Shown here one piece after another: positions 1 through 5,673 of a stretch of DNA of 6,553 bases. The DNA lies in the NCBI GenBank assembly GCA_031266495.1, contig JAISAX010000083.1, positions 1 to 6,553 on the forward strand, in the 5' to 3' direction. Within the stretch, counting starts at the first letter, position 1. Every line of letters begins with the position of its first letter. Both the position numbers and the translations under genes were made by a program. Origin of the DNA: Opitutaceae bacterium (GTDB lineage: Bacteria > Verrucomicrobiota > Verrucomicrobiae > Opitutales > Opitutaceae). Below the pieces are notes generated by a model, which ran no database searches, was not told the origin of the DNA, and saw nothing but the letters and a program-made list of their open reading frames with translations.

Positions 1-124
1 GGCCGCGCGCCCCCCGGGGCCGGGGGCGGGCGCGGGCAGGGCGCGAGGCGGCAACGCTCCCGGGCCGGAAGTCCGTGCCATGTTTTCGGCGGCTTCGCCG
101 TCAGCGGGCGAGCCCCCCCCCGCT

Positions 125-847
125 TCAGGCCGTCTCCTCGTTGGAGAAGACTTGTTGCACGTCGTCGAGGTCGTCGAGGGCGTCGTGCAGTCTTTCGATG
201 CCGGCGGCGATGGTGGCGTCAACCGGCACGGTGTTCGAGGGGATGTGGGCGAGTTCGGCGCTTTCGGTCCGGATGCCGGCCTTGTCGAGAGCGGTGTGCA
301 GTTTGTCGAAAAGGTGCACGTCGCAACGCACTTCAAATCCGTGCTCGCTGGTCAGCACGTCGTCGGCACCGGCGTCGAGCGCGACCTCCATGAGCGCGTC
401 CTCGGTGGCCTGGTCGGCGGCAATGAGAAACTGGCCGGCGTGAATGAACTGGAAGGCCACGGCGCCGGTGCTGGCAAGATTGCCGCCGTGCCGGGCAAAG
501 ACGGAGCGGACTCCTTGCGCGGCTCGGGTCTTGTTGTCCGTCGTCACCTTGACGATGAAGGCGACGCCGCCGGGTCCGTAGGCTTCGTAGGTGATATCCT
601 CATACACGACGCCGGGGAGTTCGCCTGTGCCTTTTTTCACGGCACGGTCAATGTTATCGACCGGCATGTTGGCCTCGCGCGCCTTGGCGAGCAGGGTGCG
701 CAGGCGGGCGTTGCTTTCGGGGTCGCCGCCGCCGGCCTTGGCGGCGAGCGTGATGTCGCGCGAGAGGCGCGAGAAGACTTTGCCCTTGCGGGCGTCGGTG
801 ACGGCTTTCTGCCGTTTGACTTTGGACCACTTGTTATGACCGGCCAT
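125..847 (-). CDS. yebC: YebC/PmpR/TACO1-family protein
   Basis: This is a cytoplasmic YebC-family protein of 240 aa, the usual family length. The family was long annotated as transcriptional regulators (PmpR). Mitochondrial TACO1 activates COX1 translation, and more recent work links bacterial YebC to ribosomes stalled on proline-rich stretches. The start is the ATG at 847, giving the hallmark N-terminus MAGHNKWSKVK. An upstream in-frame start near 964 would add 39 residues that only translate a repeat array, so it is rejected. Further family signatures are GGGDPESNARLR, ANMPVDNIDRAVKKGTGEL (about residues 60-78), YEAYGPGGVAFIV and the acidic C-terminal third. It lies 162 nt downstream of yidC on the same strand. 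That gap is filled by a hairpin and a heptamer repeat element, so it may be a separate transcription unit or a read-through one. No Shine-Dalgarno sequence is visible. The identification is secure; the exact molecular role is less so. Confidence 0.96.
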   Translation of the reverse strand: MAGHNKWSKVKRQKAVTDARKGKVFSRLSRDITLAAKAGGGDPESNARLRTLLAKAREANMPVDNIDRAVKKGTGELPGVVYEDITYEAYGPGGVAFIVKVTTDNKTRAAQGVRSVFARHGGNLASTGAVAFQFIHAGQFLIAADQATEDALMEVALDAGADDVLTSEHGFEVRCDVHLFDKLHTALDKAGIRTESAELAHIPSNTVPVDATIAAGIERLHDALDDLDDVQQVFSNEETA

Positions 848-859
848 CGTTCGGGTGGG

Positions 860-982
860 TTGGAAGTTTGGAGTTTGGAAGTTGGTAATCGGGAGTTGGT
901 AGTTGGTAGTTGGTTCAGAATCCGGAGACGAGACTGGACGTTTTGCGCCAACTCTGAACTCCAAACTCTGAACCCTGAACTG
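860..982. repeat. Heptamer-periodic repeat element A (yidC-yebC gap)
   Basis: Two arrays with 7-bp periodicity flank a spacer of about 28 bp. In the left array (860-920) GG doublets fall at 862, 870, 877, 884, 891, 898, 905 and 912, in units such as TTGGAAG, TTTGGAG and TTGGTAG. In the right array (948-982) the AC dinucleotides fall at 951, 958, 965, 972 and 979, in units such as CCAACTC, TGAACTC and CAAACTC. The arms are partly complementary: TTGGTTCAGA at 910-919 opposes TCTGAACT and CCAA around 953-963. The element ends 12 bp before the yebC ATG and directly abuts the hairpin at 983-1023, so it forms most of the yebC leader. It resembles the element inside rnpA in layout but not in unit sequence. 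The periodicity is seen directly; mobility or function is not shown. Confidence 0.75.
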
Positions 983-1023
983 CGCGGAAGTTTTGACGCG
1001 CCCGGCGTGTCAAAACTTCCGCG
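983..1023 (-). terminator. Strong hairpin spanning the yidC stop codon
   Basis: A perfect 15-bp inverted repeat pairs 983-997 with 1009-1023 around an 11-nt loop. Three more C/G pairs are possible inside the loop. The last codons of yidC and its TGA (1010-1012) lie within the 5' arm of the RNA, and the 3' arm follows the stop. No U-tract follows on the minus strand, so it is not a textbook intrinsic terminator. It could end transcription by another route, protect the yidC mRNA 3' end, or be part of the adjoining repeat element. The hairpin is certain; the terminator role is a guess. Confidence 0.45.
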
Positions 1024-2932
1024 GGCCTTTCGGTGTCACGTTCCTGACGGGTTTGCCGCCGCCGCCGGGGCCGCGTCCCTTGCCGCCGCCGCCCGAAACT
1101 ACGGGGGTGGCAACGGGGTCGTCGTCCTTCGTGAGCTTGTTGACCACGATCTGCTGGCCGATGGTGAACAGGCCGTTGATCGTGGAGTACAGCGCGAGGG
1201 CGCAGGAGAAGTTGTAGCAGATGATCGTGAAGATCCACGGCATCAGCTTGAAGATCTTCGCCTGGGCGTTGTCCACGGAGGGCGACGGCGTGAGGCGCAT
1301 CTGGAAGACCATCGTGGCGCCCATGAGGAGCGGCAGGATGTTGATCGGGAGGGACATGAACCCGAGCGGGATGCGGGCAATGGTGTCGGGCGCGGAAAGG
1401 TCCCTGGCCCAGAGGAACGACTGGAATCGCAGTTCGGCGGTGCCTTGCAGCATGGCAAAGAACGCCACGAAGAGCGGGATCGTGATGAGCACGGGCAGGC
1501 AGCCGCCCATGGGGTTGACCTTGTGCTCCTTGAAAAGCGCCATCGTCGCCTGGTTTTTCTTGTTGGGGTTGTCCTTGTACCTCTCCTGGAGATCTTTCAT
1601 CAGCGGTTGCAGTTTTTGCATGCGCTTGGCGGAGCGGGAGGCGGCGAGGGTGAAGGGCAGCGAGACGGTCTTGAGGAGCAGCGTCATGAGCACGATCGCC
1701 ACGCCCCAGTTGCCGACGCCGGAGTGGATCCAGTTCATGAGCCGGTTCATGATCGGGGCAACGATGCCGCTCAGGAAGATGCGGTTGAAAAAATACCGGT
1801 CGAACTGCATCACCTTGTCCTCGCGGTGCCCGAACTTCGAGAGGCGGGTAAACTCCTTGGGGCCGACGTAAAGCTTGCCGGCAATGGTGGCGGTTTCTCC
1901 GGGCGGGATGGCGGAGAGATCGACCTTGACCGAGGCGGTCAGCCCGATGTTTTCCGCGCTGGAGCCGGGGATCGGCACGCCGAAATTCACGCGGCGCACG
2001 GTGACGCCCGCCGCGGGGGTCGCATCGGGCGTGTAGATGCTGGCAAAAAACTGGTTCTTGACCGAGGCCCAGACAACCGGCCCGGGCTGGTGCACCCAGG
2101 CCTTGGGCCGGGCGTCGCCGATGCCGAAGTTGGCGAGGAAACCGCCGCCCTTGAGTTCGTTGCGGTCGGTGAAATGCGGCTTGTCGCCATCGTAAGAAGC
2201 GACGTTGAGATAAAATCCGTTGTCGGTGGCGCTGAGGATCGAGGAGGTGCCGAGGCTCAGGTTAACCCACGTGGGCGGGTTGGTGTGGCCGGATATGTTG
2301 CGCAGCGTGGTGGTGTGCTGGATACGATAGGGGTCCTCGCCGCCCTTGTCGCCGGAAGCGGGAGCGAGCGTGTAGCGGCGGGTGATTTCCAGGCGCTTTT
2401 CGAACACGGCGCGGTAAACGACCTCGGCCGGCGTGGCGCTGACAAGCTCGAAGCGGGTGTTCTGGTCGAGACCGGGGATCCCCGTGAAGGCGAGAATCGG
2501 GTCGGCATGGATCTCGTTGAACACGTAGGGCGCGGGATCGTCTTTCGCGACCGGATACTTTTTTACCGCCACGTCGCGGACAGCGCCGCCGAAATTGGTG
2601 AAGCGCACTTCGACACATTCGTTGGAGAGCGTGGTGATGACGGCGTCCGCCTTCGGGCTCGCGAGGGCGGCGAACTCCGTGCTGGGCGGCAGCGGTGGCG
2701 CCGTCAGGACCGGCCCGGCGGCGGGCGACAACGCATCGCCCGGGATAGTGGCCGGAGCGCTCGTCTGCTCCACGGCCGGAGCCGGAGCGGGCGCGGGTGC
2801 CGCGGACGGAGCGGAGACGACCGGAGGTGTCTGGACGGGCGGCGCCTTGGGTTGCTGGCGCGCGCCGTAGATAAAGACAGCGGCGGCCGCCGCAAGGAAG
2901 GCGAGCCCGATGGTCAGGTTTTTTTTGTCCAT
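1010..2932 (-). CDS. yidC: Membrane protein insertase YidC
   Basis: YidC inserts membrane proteins into the inner membrane, alone or with SecYEG. The 640-aa length fits the Gram-negative type with a large periplasmic domain. Residues 6-22 form the N-terminal membrane segment. Residues 28-83 are a Pro/Ala-rich linker. The periplasmic beta domain runs from about 85 to 370. The conserved Oxa1-like core starts near 385, with TM2 around 405-427 (NWGVAIVLMTLLLK), a cytoplasmic coiled hairpin (KLQPLMKDLQERYKDNPNKK), and NPMGGCLPVLITIPLFVAFF at 473-492. Two more hydrophobic stretches lie near 523-545 and 563-595. Lys421 sits where E. coli YidC has the groove Arg366. The tail (612-640) is Gly-rich and basic. 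The start is the ATG at 2932, 97 nt after the yidD stop, with no visible Shine-Dalgarno sequence. It is probably co-transcribed with rpmH-rnpA-yidD. Confidence 0.97.
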   Translation of the reverse strand: MDKKNLTIGLAFLAAAAAVFIYGARQQPKAPPVQTPPVVSAPSAAPAPAPAPAVEQTSAPATIPGDALSPAAGPVLTAPPLPPSTEFAALASPKADAVITTLSNECVEVRFTNFGGAVRDVAVKKYPVAKDDPAPYVFNEIHADPILAFTGIPGLDQNTRFELVSATPAEVVYRAVFEKRLEITRRYTLAPASGDKGGEDPYRIQHTTTLRNISGHTNPPTWVNLSLGTSSILSATDNGFYLNVASYDGDKPHFTDRNELKGGGFLANFGIGDARPKAWVHQPGPVVWASVKNQFFASIYTPDATPAAGVTVRRVNFGVPIPGSSAENIGLTASVKVDLSAIPPGETATIAGKLYVGPKEFTRLSKFGHREDKVMQFDRYFFNRIFLSGIVAPIMNRLMNWIHSGVGNWGVAIVLMTLLLKTVSLPFTLAASRSAKRMQKLQPLMKDLQERYKDNPNKKNQATMALFKEHKVNPMGGCLPVLITIPLFVAFFAMLQGTAELRFQSFLWARDLSAPDTIARIPLGFMSLPINILPLLMGATMVFQMRLTPSPSVDNAQAKIFKLMPWIFTIICYNFSCALALYSTINGLFTIGQQIVVNKLTKDDDPVATPVVSGGGGKGRGPGGGGKPVRNVTPKGPRKF

Positions 2933-3029
2933 TTAAACGAGAAGTAAGGCGAACGGTTGGGAATAGGTGGAAATTGAGTCCGGGAAAAAAGAAGGTGCTG
3001 TTGGAGGAGGAGGGGGGGGGAGGGATGCG

Positions 3030-3371
3030 TCACGCCGCCGGGCGCGACACCCGGGAGCACACGGGGCGACGCTCTCCCCGGGCCGGCGGCCTGCGGCGGG
3101 GCGGCACCGGATCGTCGCCGCCGGCGAAAAGCGGATTGCAGCGGAGCACCCGCCAGGCGGTAAGGCCCGTGCCGCGGATCAGCCCGTGCACGCGCAACGC
3201 TTCGGCGCCATAATACGAACACGTCGGGCAAAAACGGCAGCCGCACGCGGGCCCGAATATCGCGGGTTTTAGCGGCGAAAGCACGCGCTGGTAAAACCGG
3301 ATGCCGTATAACAACCCCCGGACGGGCAACCGGGTGGCAGTGCGAAAAAATCTGACGAGTGATTCAGGCAT
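3030..3371 (-). CDS. yidD: Membrane protein insertion efficiency factor YidD
   Basis: YidD is a small, inner-membrane-associated protein that assists YidC-dependent insertion. This copy is 113 aa. The family core spans about residues 24-91: [14 protein letters not shown], a Cys-rich [32 protein letters not shown], then VLRCNP and GGDDPVP. The Cys cluster (43, 45, 48, 51, plus 78) has more cysteines than the usual CRFxPTCS. The tail after residue 91 is a basic, Pro/Arg-rich extension. I chose the ATG at 3371 because it begins just before the conserved core and overlaps the rnpA stop by 8 nt (ATGCCTGA), which suggests translational coupling. A longer reading frame upstream is only the shadow of rnpA. 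Its place between rnpA and yidC is the classical one. Confidence 0.95.
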   Translation of the reverse strand: MPESLVRFFRTATRLPVRGLLYGIRFYQRVLSPLKPAIFGPACGCRFCPTCSYYGAEALRVHGLIRGTGLTAWRVLRCNPLFAGGDDPVPPRRRPPARGERRPVCSRVSRPAA

Positions 3372-3846
3372 CGGGCAGAGGAGCGGGAGGAGCGAAGAGT
3401 TTCCGGCAGGCGCCGACGAACCTTTTTTCCAGTTCATCAAAAACCGCATGGTTGATCGCACGGCGGGCCACCAGCAGGACATCCTGACCGGGCGGCACCA
3501 GTTCCTGGTGCCGCCGAAACGCCTCGCGCAGGCGGCGCTTGGCGCGGTTGCGGGCCACGGCGTTGCCCACGGCCGCCCGGGAGGCGACGACACCGAGCCG
3601 GGCGGGCAGAAAGGCTGAAGGACTGAAGGCTGAAGGCTGAAGGGTTGAAACCGGAGCGGGGCCGGCGGACTGTGCGTCGGCTTCGGACGGGCTGGTTTCA
3701 GCCTTCAGTCCTTCAGCCTTCAGCCTTTCCCGCAATCGCGGCGCATGCCAAAACACAAAGGCGCCGCAATCGAAGCGGCGCCCGCGGGTGCGCACATGCT
3801 GGAAATCGCCCTGGCGCCGCAAACGTTGCCCGGCGCGGAAACGCAT
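3364..3846 (-). CDS. rnpA: RNase P protein component with a repeat-encoded insert
   Basis: RnpA is the protein subunit of RNase P, which binds the RNA subunit and the pre-tRNA 5' leader. From the ATG at 3846 it is 160 aa; family members are usually about 110-130. Family features are RRQGDFQHV (10-18), RGRRF, FVFW, then [16 protein letters not shown] and the RNR motif region [14 protein letters not shown] (98-111). The final helix is FDELEKRFV. Residues 40-80 have no counterpart. They are the translation of the palindromic heptamer element at 3609-3729, giving LKAEGLKAE and [11 protein letters not shown] around a Ser/Ala-rich middle. The insert falls in the variable loop before the RLGV strand, and the frame stays open through both flanks, so the gene is probably functional. 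A TTG at 3861 is an alternative start adding five residues. It follows rpmH by 44 nt and overlaps yidD by 8 nt. Confidence 0.95.
   Translation of the reverse strand: MRFRAGQRLRRQGDFQHVRTRGRRFDCGAFVFWHAPRLRERLKAEGLKAETSPSEADAQSAGPAPVSTLQPSAFSPSAFLPARLGVVASRAAVGNAVARNRAKRRLREAFRRHQELVPPGQDVLLVARRAINHAVFDELEKRFVGACRKLFAPPAPLPDA
3609..3729. repeat. Palindromic heptamer element B, inside rnpA
   Basis: The left array (3609-3652) begins GAAAGG and continues with CTGAAGG-type units, with TGAA at 3616, 3624, 3631, 3638 and 3646. The right array (3694-3729) is its inverse, with TTCA at 3697, 3704, 3712 and 3719, ending CCTTTC. Bases 3611-3634 and 3697-3720 form a perfect 24-bp inverted repeat with a 62-nt loop. 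An odd 8-bp unit (ACTGAAGG) is mirrored in both arms. Both arrays also share the outer GAAAGG and inner TGAAACC boundaries. The left arm has one more unit than the right. The whole element is 121 bp and lies in frame within rnpA. Confidence 0.88.
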
Positions 3847-3890
3847 GGCGAAGAGAGACAATCCCGGACCGTCAGCGTGAGCGGCGCGGC

Positions 3891-4028
3891 TCAGGCGACG
3901 GTCAGGCGCTTGCGGCCCTTGGCGCGACGGGAAGCGATAACCTTGCGGCCACCCCGGGTGGCCATACGGGCGCGGAAGCCGATCTTGCGGACGCGTTTCT
4001 TGCGGTGCGGACGGAAAGTGGGTTGCAT
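3891..4028 (-). CDS. rpmH: 50S ribosomal protein L34 (bL34)
   Basis: bL34 is a short, very basic protein of the large ribosomal subunit. The ATG at 4028 opens a 45-codon frame ending in TGA at 3891. The protein starts [20 protein letters not shown] and ends [12 protein letters not shown], with the family core [26 protein letters not shown]. The length is normal for the family (about 44-46 aa). It is first in the minus-strand cluster, 44 nt before the rnpA ATG, the standard rpmH-rnpA pairing. The leader ends in ...TTAATCACTTAAACGTC with no Shine-Dalgarno sequence. A weak promoter candidate lies about 30-55 nt upstream. Confidence 0.97.
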   Translation of the reverse strand: MQPTFRPHRKKRVRKIGFRARMATRGGRKVIASRRAKGRKRLTVA

Positions 4029-4054
4029 GACGTTTAAGTGATTAAGAGTTGACT

Positions 4055-4083
4055 GAAGTGCCCGTCCGCCCGGCGCGTGTCAA
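4055..4083 (-). promoter_or_regulatory. Possible promoter of the rpmH cluster
   Basis: On the minus strand a perfect TTGACA lies at 4083-4078, 50-55 nt upstream of the rpmH ATG. There is no good -10 at 16-18 nt; the best matches (TTCAGT, TCAGTC) are poor, so only the -35 half is persuasive. The position fits a cluster promoter with a short leader. Confidence 0.3.
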
Positions 4084-4087
4084 GGGC

Positions 4088-4113
4088 GCATTCGGGGGTC
4101 GCATTCGGGGGTC
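4088..4113. repeat. Perfect 13-bp tandem duplication
   Basis: GCATTCGGGGGTC occurs twice, head to tail, at 4088-4100 and 4101-4113. It lies just upstream of the candidate -35 of the rpmH cluster as read on the minus strand. It may be a slippage duplication in non-coding DNA; no function is evident. Confidence 0.85.
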
Positions 4114-4160
4114 GCCACTTTTCCGTCTCCGGCCATCCGTTTTCGGTTTTTCCGGCCTCG

Positions 4161-4298
4161 CCGGACCGTCAAATCCGCCATGTCATCGCCGTCACGATCG
4201 TCGCCCTGCCCGGGATCAGCGTCTGGCTGGTCTATGCCGCCGACCGCTGGCTGGAAGGCTGGCGGGTGCCGCCGGAAAACATCCACACCCGCCGCCAC
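4161..4298 (+). pseudogene. Possible relic of a membrane-protein gene
   Basis: In one plus-strand frame the sequence reads as a hydrophobic segment and a charged loop: HVIAVTIVALPGISVWLVYA, then ADRWLEGWRVPPENIHTRRH. This has the look of a transmembrane helix followed by a cytoplasmic loop in a polytopic membrane protein, and WLVYAADRWL recalls uncharacterised or UbiA-like membrane proteins. Upstream and downstream the same frame degenerates into low-complexity residues, and no sensible start or stop frames it. I infer a remnant left after loss of the rest of the gene. A chance frame in GC-rich DNA remains possible. Confidence 0.35.
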
Positions 4299-4390
4299 CC
4301 TCGTGTACCTGTGTTCGTACCAGTATTTCCACCGGCATCCGGCACGCCCGGACCCCCCCCCTTCCTACTCCCGCCGGTTGCTCCGGCTGC

Positions 4391-5494
4391 CTATTTCTGC
4401 CGCGCTGCCATCGTCATCACCCGTGTCAGCCGTTCCGCCATTTGGGCGAAACCGGCGTCGTTGGGATGCACCGCCACCTTGTCGAACAGCGCCGCGTCGT
4501 GGTCGATCAACTCCGGACCGTTCACGAGCACCATATGCGCATCGCCTCCCGCCACACGTGCGCCCACGATCTCGCGAATGATTTCCCGGTAATCCTCCAG
4601 CAGATACTTCGCCGACTTCGGCCGCCACGACGCAGGAACCCACAACGGCGTGATCACATACACCGGCGCATCCGGGTGCCCGGCACGCAGACGGCCCAAG
4701 AGGCCGGTCATGTTTTTGCGGAAAACCGCGAGGTCCGTGCCTCCCTGCCAGTTGTTCACCCCGATCGCCACGGAAAACACCTCGGCCTCCACCCCCGCCA
4801 GAAAATCTCCGTCCTTCGCCAACGCCGAACGCCCCCCGATCCCCTCGTTGATGACCTGCCAGCCCTTCGCCTCCGCCACTTGAAACGGATATGAACCCGC
4901 CACCGAACTCGCCGTAAATCCGTGCGTCACCGAATCGCCGAACGCCACCCAGCGCACCGCTGGACGCGACGCCGGCGCCTCCCAGCGCGCGCCCGCCGCC
5001 ACCTCCACCCCGAGCACCTCCACGGCATCCCCGTAAGGCAGGATCAGTTCGTAGTCGTGAAACGTCCCGCCGGCCGAAGCCGTGCCAGGAACCGGCAGTC
5101 GCACCGCCTGCTCCGCATCATAAGGCAGCTTTTGCCCGTCCGTGCGCGGACGCGTGAAACGCCACGCCTCCGTATCCCCGCGCCCGTCGATCCGCCAGAA
5201 ACCCACGCTGTTGCACGCCGGCCCGATGTGTCGCGCCGAATAACGCAGCCGCACCGCCACTGCCGCGCTGTCCGTGCGAAACCGCACCCGCGCTCCCGGC
5301 GCATCCCAACGGTAACCGCGCGCATTTTCCAGCACACGGTCCACCCGCGCAGCCCCGGAATCCGCATCACGAACAACCCTCAAACAATCACTGAACCCGA
5401 TCCGCGGGTCAGACCCGACGACAAAATCGACCGAAGCCGCCATGGCCACGGAACTCACAAGGGAAAAACCGGCATGCATAAGGAGTTTCTTCAT
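4391..5494 (-). CDS. Exported SGNH/GDSL hydrolase (esterase-like)
   Basis: This is a 367-aa protein with a signal peptide (MKKLLMHAGFSLVSSVAMAA, likely cleaved near residue 20), so it is probably periplasmic or exported. Residues 22-175 appear to be a beta-rich accessory domain with a HDYELILPYGDAVEVLGVEV segment. That arrangement resembles Lipase_GDSL_3-type and carbohydrate-esterase SGNH proteins. The hydrolase domain follows: block I AFGDSVTHG (Ser188), block II NEGIGGR (Gly220), block III GVNNW (Asn247), and the His block VHPND (His343). An Asp usually sits three residues before the His; here Val340 is in that place and the nearest Asp is Asp338, five before. Deacetylation or de-esterification of a glycan is plausible, but the substrate is unknown. 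It is divergent from the IclR-type gene and shares its operator-like sites. No Shine-Dalgarno sequence is seen. Confidence 0.88.
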   Translation of the reverse strand: MKKLLMHAGFSLVSSVAMAASVDFVVGSDPRIGFSDCLRVVRDADSGAARVDRVLENARGYRWDAPGARVRFRTDSAAVAVRLRYSARHIGPACNSVGFWRIDGRGDTEAWRFTRPRTDGQKLPYDAEQAVRLPVPGTASAGGTFHDYELILPYGDAVEVLGVEVAAGARWEAPASRPAVRWVAFGDSVTHGFTASSVAGSYPFQVAEAKGWQVINEGIGGRSALAKDGDFLAGVEAEVFSVAIGVNNWQGGTDLAVFRKNMTGLLGRLRAGHPDAPVYVITPLWVPASWRPKSAKYLLEDYREIIREIVGARVAGGDAHMVLVNGPELIDHDAALFDKVAVHPNDAGFAQMAERLTRVMTMAARQK

Positions 5495-5508
5495 GAGATA
5501 ATAATATT

Positions 5509-5525
5509 GTTCTTCTATTCAGAAC
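5509..5525. promoter_or_regulatory. Operator-like palindrome 1, SGNH side
   Basis: This is GTTCT-N7-AGAAC, 15-31 nt upstream of the SGNH ATG. Read on the minus strand it is GTTCTGAATAGAAGAAC, which matches palindrome 2 at 15 of 17 positions, including the non-palindromic GAAT. The size suits a dimeric IclR-family regulator. Binding by the adjacent IclR protein is inferred from proximity and repetition. Confidence 0.6.
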
Positions 5526-5547
5526 GATTAATTGGATACGGCTTCTA

Positions 5548-5574
5548 AGGATAATTTTCCGATATTTTCGTCAA
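5548..5574 (-). promoter_or_regulatory. Weak promoter candidate for the SGNH gene
   Basis: On the minus strand TTGACG (5574-5569) is followed after 15 nt by TATCCT (5553-5548). The spacer is short and the -10 matches four of six positions, so this is a suggestion only. If correct, palindrome 1 lies just downstream of the transcription start, where a bound repressor could block elongation. Confidence 0.25.
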
Positions 5575-5619
5575 TATTCTTCTTGTCTGTTCCCCTGTCC
5601 TCCATTTTTTAATTTTGAT

Positions 5620-5636
5620 GTTCTGAATTAAAGAAC
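5620..5636. promoter_or_regulatory. Operator-like palindrome 2, IclR side
   Basis: This is GTTCTGAATTAAAGAAC, again GTTCT-N7-AGAAC, 37-53 nt upstream of the iclR-type ATG. It is the inverted near-copy of palindrome 1, centre to centre 111 bp apart. It would overlap the -35 region of a plausible promoter for the regulator, as expected for autoregulation. Confidence 0.6.
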
Positions 5637-5656
5637 ACTTATTTCTCCACTATACC
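5628..5656 (+). promoter_or_regulatory. Weak promoter candidate for the IclR-type gene
   Basis: TTAAAG (5628-5633) and TATACC (5651-5656) are separated by 17 nt. Both are poor matches to sigma-70 boxes, but the spacing and the AT-rich setting are right. The -35 lies inside palindrome 2. The leader to the ATG at 5674 would be about 10 nt. Confidence 0.25.
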
Positions 5657-5673
5657 TGCAAATTTCCCCTCGA

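Larger units (their letters stand above)
4029..4390. other. Gene-free interval between rpmH and the SGNH gene
   Basis: No intact gene can be supported in these 362 bases on either strand. The interval holds the candidate rpmH -35 element, a 13-bp tandem duplication, a probable membrane-protein gene relic on the plus strand, and a C9 tract at 4353-4361. I found no convincing terminator for the upstream SGNH gene. Only one poor DnaA-box-like 9-mer (ACATCCACA near 4279) is present, so it does not look like oriC. Confidence 0.6.

Noticed and set aside
1..81. Possible start of another minus-strand gene (ATG at 81, open to the window edge)
   Set aside because: Only 27 Ala/Pro/Gly-rich codons are visible in very GC-rich DNA, with no Shine-Dalgarno sequence and no recognisable motif. 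It cannot be told from chance.
848..964. N-terminal extension of YebC by 39 residues
   Set aside because: The extension only translates the heptamer array (NYQLPITNFQ and similar), and the family N-terminus MAGHNKW starts at 847.
860..982. CRISPR array
   Set aside because: The units are 7 bp and contiguous, without unique spacers of uniform length; no cas gene is present.
80..2947. A 955-codon open frame on the plus strand
   Set aside because: It lies antisense to yebC and yidC, is low in recognisable domains and rich in His/Arg/Gly/Asp, and is explained by high-GC codon bias opposite two certain genes.
3372..3593. N-terminal extension of YidD by 74 residues
   Set aside because: It is the off-frame shadow of rnpA; the conserved YidD core begins after the ATG at 3371.
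4279..4287. DnaA box
   Set aside because: It is a single imperfect match (ACATCCACA), not clustered, in GC-rich DNA.
4310..4345. Terminator hairpin downstream of the SGNH gene
   Set aside because: Only 4-5 bp stems (GTAC/GTAC and CCGG/CCGG) with no U-tract could be drawn.
4049..4894. Plus-strand open frames of up to 281 codons over the SGNH gene
   Set aside because: They are Arg/Pro/His-rich, antisense to a gene with signal peptide and SGNH blocks, and show no domain. Only the short membrane-like stretch at 4161-4298 in another frame was kept.
5549..5560. GGATAATTTTCC as a third operator
   Set aside because: The palindrome is short and imperfect and does not share the GTTCT-N7-AGAAC pattern.
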